From: Haemonchus contortus
Lineage: Eukaryota > Nematoda > Chromadorea > Rhabditida > Trichostrongylidae
DNA: 64,000 nt
Assembly: GCA_000469685.2 (NCBI GenBank)
Contig: LS997565.1
Span: 10,856,505 to 10,920,504 of the forward strand
Reading direction: 5' to 3'
Position numbers and translations under genes: made by a program. The notes under the pieces are model-generated. The model made no database searches and was not told the origin of the DNA. It saw nothing but the letters and a program-made list of their open reading frames with translations. Below, one piece after another: positions 60,239 to 64,000 of this stretch (positions within the stretch are counted from its first letter, which is position 1; every line of letters begins with the position of its first letter).

Positions 60239-60527
60239 TCTGAATAACTCTAAAGGATCACTTTCCATACTTTTTACCACGCCGCCAATGCATGTTCACT
60301 ATGGGCTCGACAGTGTTTTTAGCGGGAACCCACAAAGATATCAACTGGGAGAAACAATCAACAATCTACTGGATCCTTGGAAAAAACCGTATCCATGGCA
60401 CATTCCTAAGAAGTCGAAAAAAACCAACCGCATAGATTCTTATCACTTTATCAAGTTCAAGAGAAACATCATAAATTCTTCAATCGAATTGAGAAGAGAC
60501 CTGAGCAAGAATGGTTCTATGGAATAA
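60239..60527 (+). CDS. Possible terminal exon of an unidentified gene
   Basis: After TTTTCTAG a frame runs about 96 codons to TAA at 60525-60527. It contains GLDSVFSGNPQRYQLG, LLDPWKKPYPWHIPKKSKK and IELRRDLSKNGSME. An internal ATG at 60288 would give a 79-residue product if unspliced. Composition is protein-like and basic. No family is recognised, and I could not join it to an upstream exon in phase. Confidence 0.35.
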
Positions 60528-60665
60528 TGTATAACGTAACAACAAGCAACGATTGATTGAAACAGTTTCTGGTAAGAGCACTAGATTCTACAGAAAAATG
60601 GAATGGATTTCACATAGAAACTTCAATAACTCAACAGAGAGAACATAAGCACTTTCTCAAAGAGC

Positions 60666-61747
60666 CTATGGCGACACTGAGATCTCCAAAGCGGTCTGAC
60701 GGCACTCGTCGTCCGTTCTTTTACGTCGTTTAATCAGTGTATTCAATTCTTTACTAAACATTAACATCTTTTCGTGTAACGATGATGCCTCACAGAAGAG
60801 ATCCTCTTGTTTCGAAGCCTTCGCAACATCTGAAAAAGCGAAAACGAAAGCATTCAGCGGACTCAAAGAACCAAAAGAATATAACTGCTAGTCAAAACTG
60901 ACTCATCCTCAGCTTACCTTTTTCATCCCCATATTTGTTCTCTTCTTCTTCCTCTACCGCGTCGGAAGTTGTACTCTCTGAAAAGAAGACAGTAATTTGA
61001 ACCTTTATCTTCACCAACGTCCTGTCCCTAGCCCTACTGTGAGACTTCTTTTGTTTCTTCTAAGCTTTGCACAAGCCGGGGTCGATATGAAGTTGTGCAA
61101 GAAACGAGATGACTGAGGAGATAAATATGGAGCAAGAATGACAGACAGAAGTAGAAAAAAGGAGGAACGAGAAAGATACACAAACACTTGCATTGTACGG
61201 GCAGATAAAGTAATTCAGGGGCGTGTCTAAAATTGCAACTTTGCAAGAAACGACTGAACCGAAGTAATTAAAAGGGTAAAGGATAAAGTTTTTGGCGTTA
61301 ATCAATCCCGTCTGAGGGATGCGCCCCCGCACTCGACTTCCATTCAGAATCGTAGTGGCGTAATGAGTGCGTATGTGGCCTATACAATGACTTGCGGTGG
61401 CCAGCCGATGTACAAGTCAGTGCTTTTATCCTCCCAGACGAGTCTGGTACCAATTCACCGACCCCGGAGGGATGGAAGGCTTGGCTGGCCTAGGCGAGCA
61501 TCGATCCGGGATTCGAACCCCTGACCGTGCGTGTGATATAGTGCGCCACTTGCCACTACACCACCTCCGCCGAAAAATTTAATGGAAAAATTATGGTCAG
61601 TAAGCTCAAATACAGTACGCATAGAATAGTAAAAAGGAAACAAATCTTGACCAGAGCTTTCCCATCCAGATTATTTCTATCATTTAAACTCATTTCTTGC
61701 TCCATTTTAGCCCATTTCTCGACCATCACGCGATCAAAGTCTCCCAT
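60666..61747 (-). CDS. Small acidic/helical protein of unknown function
   Basis: The likely first exon (61747-61652) encodes MGDFDRVMVEKWAKMEQEM and more, in 32 codons. Exon 60977-60918 (after TCTTTTCAG) encodes a Ser/Thr then poly-Glu stretch (SDAVEEEEENKYGDEK) and ends at GTAAGC. The last exon, 60829-60666, encodes DVAKASKQEDLFCEASSL and a Lys/Arg-rich helix (FSKELNTLIKRRKRTDDE), then a stop. The last two exons agree in phase. The first ends in phase 0 while the next needs phase 1, so an exon between them is probably missing. The gap also holds a SINE. It may be a small coiled-coil subunit of a complex. Confidence 0.5.
61290..61571 (-). repeat. tRNA-derived SINE copy inside an intron
   Basis: Well-preserved minus-orientation copy. 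The head is GGCGGAGGTGGTGTAGTGGC at 61571-61552, with a B-box GGTTCGAATCC at 61519-61509 and the shared body and tail to about 61290. It lies in the presumed first intron of the acidic protein gene, in the same orientation as that gene. Confidence 0.85.
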
Positions 61748-62694
61748 CCTTGGCTGAACAGCTAGTTTACCCCGTGGCTTCGGCTATGTGAAAGATCACA
61801 TAGTTAATGCGATTAGAAAAACATCAGAGCCAATATCCGCAGAGAGAATCAAACATTTTCCCAACAGGATATCCATTCCTTCACAGTCACTTGTATTGCA
61901 TCACACCACTTCAAGCTCTCCTCCATCTTGCTTATATCTTGGTCAACAGTGAGCTTTTCAGCTAACGTTTCAGGACTCTTGAAATTAGGAATTCATTTGA
62001 TATCTGGGCCTTTTGGAAACCCAGAAATCTCACTTGCTCAATGGGATACCCGAGTCTCCAGTGGAGCTACACTACTTTTCACGGAGACCACGTCTTAGCT
62101 CAGATTTTCGAGATTGTTAGCGAATCCCATTGCCTTCATAGAGGCTTCGATGTCTCATAGGTAAAGGTAACCAGTAGATCAACTATGATAGCCCTAATTG
62201 TAATAGAGACCACCGTGAGCAACCATAATTTCCAGATATTGACAGGCGGATTGATTCGTAGCCGGCCGAGCATCTGCGAAAGTATGGGAATGTACCGTAT
62301 TTGCCGGTAATAGAAGCCGTTAATTGAATCGGAAAAGAGCATGTAGCTGGAATATCAACCAATCGTGATGTTTGATCGTGATTTCAAGATGTGTAAGGCC
62401 CCCACTTAACACATCAGCATTCAGTTAATAAGTGTTAGCCGATCACCTGATAGTGAGGAAGCGAGGAATGCTTGCGGAATAAGATGAAGAGAAGCTTGAT
62501 CGTTGTAGAGTAACCACACCGGTGTGACAGTGACTTTGAATAATCCTCGTACGACTTGCTACAGACGCGAATTTTTCTTCATTATTCGAGTTTTTGACCT
62601 CTGTAACTCCTATCTTCTAAGCTGTGCCCTTTTCCTCAGCTTTCTCAAGAATCGAACTTTTGTTCACCACCAACTGGTAAGATCCAAATTTCAG
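61748..62694. other. Intergenic, shared upstream region
   Basis: This lies between two divergent genes. No exon is supported. A first exon or promoter of the globin gene may lie here. The palindrome-like CACACCGGTGTGA is at about 62515. Confidence 0.3.
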
Positions 62695-64000
62695 GCGCCA
62701 GCCCTGGTACTCCATATGTACCTATGTACCGCAAAATGGTTAACGAGGAAAGAGGCTCAATGGCAAAATGTACGCCACTAGTTCTAGAGCCTGAAGTAAA
62801 AGTGAAACCTCATGAAGCAACTCAACGACTGACAGGACATAATCGAACAAAAGACAGAATCGACGGAGAAAGTGACGAGACATGTCGGTTGATTCGATCT
62901 CATGACCCTTACGGACTACAAATGGTACATTTTTTCAGCCAGAAAAACTCGTCAACAAATAAGCAAACTCACGGAAATACAACGAGCTATACTTATTAAA
63001 ACATTCGCTAAGTTGGAAAACAATCCGGTGAAAAATGCACTGAAAATTCTACTCAAGTACGAACCTCTTTTTTCTGGATTCTCTTTTTTTCTTCTCTTTC
63101 AACCCCTGTTTCAGACTCTTCGCTGAACATCCACACTACAAACAAGTCTGGCCACAATTTCGAGCAATACCGGACTCTTCCCTGATGAACGCTATCGAGC
63201 TAAGGTTACTAACTAACGATCGGATAGGAAGAGCAGGCTTAGGTAGAAACAGTAAAACCGCACTGGTGAAAATTCCTAGGCTGCTTCTTAGTGGGAACAT
63301 TGGATACACGCAAATTATAAATCTCTCAGTCAGAACCCCCGATAATTGGAGAGTGAATGAGCCATTACAAAAATTCCGAAAGTTACTCGATAGTGGGGTT
63401 GGCATTGCTATACTACGTAACCCAGACCTGCTAATTTGAGCAAAAAAAGAGAAGATGAAAAAAGTGCCAAGCCTATTCAATATTGTAGTTCCACAAGTAT
63501 GGGCTTTGAAGAATCAAATAAAGCTCAATCACAACAAGAATAAAGCAATTGTTAGTCACTGGCTGGGCTTTTGAGCAGAAAATGAGTTTAACGTTAGAGC
63601 GTTGAAAAACAACAGCCAAATAGAACTTTAGGGAGTTATGGACCAGCTAGTTCAGATATTTGAAATTCTTATTAACAGGACAAATTCACTTTGTTCCAAT
63701 ATCCTCTTTTCATCTTCGGCTCTGCAGCTGTAGGGGCAAATTCTGAAACCTTTGCTGAATTTGGAATGCTTTCAAGAGATTATCTTCATGTCATCCGCTA
63801 TCCGATTATGTCATACTTCGATGACATAAAAAGACTGGCATTTACTCCCAGAAAACAGTTCTAGGAAAATGCGTAATTGAGTGAAACCTGCAATGTTCAC
63901 GTCAGTAGAGACAGTCCGTTAGATCTCATTTTCACTAAAACATTGACAACGCTTCGACGATTCCAGGAGACATGCTTCGGTCTACATGTGTGGGTTGGGC
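62695..64000 (+). CDS. Globin-domain protein, 5' part, cut by window edge
   Basis: Haem-binding globin, probably one of the neuronal-type globins abundant in nematodes. Exons: 62695-62871, 62939-63056, 63115-63204 and 63967-64000 (continuing). Phases agree throughout. A 45-50 residue hydrophilic N-terminal extension is followed by RQQISKLTEIQRAILIKTFA (A/B helices), NPVKNALKILLKLFAEHPHY (C helix region) and KQVWPQFRAIPDSSLMNAIE. The last exon begins RRHASVYMCGLG, giving the distal E-helix His expected in this family. The proximal His lies beyond the window. An ATG is at 62724, but the frame is open back to the acceptor at 62694, so an upstream exon may hold the start. The third intron is 762 bases, the others under 70. 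Confidence 0.85.

Overview
The window looks like nuclear DNA of a strongylid nematode, probably a hookworm or close relative. Genes are split by many introns with nematode-type splice sites (TTTCAG acceptors, GTAAGT donors, introns often 41-90 bases). Recognisable proteins have nematode character: a LIN-15B-like zinc finger protein, a globin and an HP1-like chromodomain protein. One start codon sits one base after a perfect TTTCAG, as in spliced-leader genes. The mobile DNA also fits: a mariner resembling the hookworm bandit group and a decayed RTE-type reverse transcriptase. No bacterial, viral, rRNA, true tRNA or CRISPR feature was seen. All gene models were built by eye from splice sites, phase and protein sense, so exon edges are predictions.

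Layout. Bases 1-11 kb are gene-poor and hold a Tc1-like MITE (190-697), a 1.66 kb foldback element (4311-5966) and SINE copies. At 11.3-15.2 kb lies a six-exon gene for a serine-rich protein (minus strand). From 15 to 39 kb there are only weak gene candidates (17.8-18.9, 18.2-18.85, 23.3-23.6 and 32.0-33.0 kb) among repeats. These include an RTE relic, palindromic MITEs, a TTAA-flanked MITE, a 270-base hairpin and a 2.48 kb near-perfect palindrome with a 9-base target duplication (36222-38705).

From 39 to 64 kb the window is gene-rich. In order: an HP1-like chromodomain gene (39080-44366, plus); a LIN-15B-like gene (44939-46121, minus); a small coiled-coil gene whose exons are open in two frames (48658-49187, plus); a complete eight-exon PhzF-family gene (49561-53585, minus) with possible antisense exons in its introns; a mariner with intact ends and a broken transposase (53682-54946); an unidentified gene (55195-55808, plus); possible last exons at 60.2-60.5 kb; an acidic small gene (60666-61747, minus); and the 5' part of a globin gene that runs off the right edge (62695-64000, plus).

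The genes do not form one pathway. Two of them (HP1-like and LIN-15B-like, convergent neighbours) belong to families with chromatin-linked members. The most unusual content is the set of non-autonomous elements: a tRNA-derived SINE family with at least six copies, a TTAA-flanked MITE family with three copies, and two large foldback elements.
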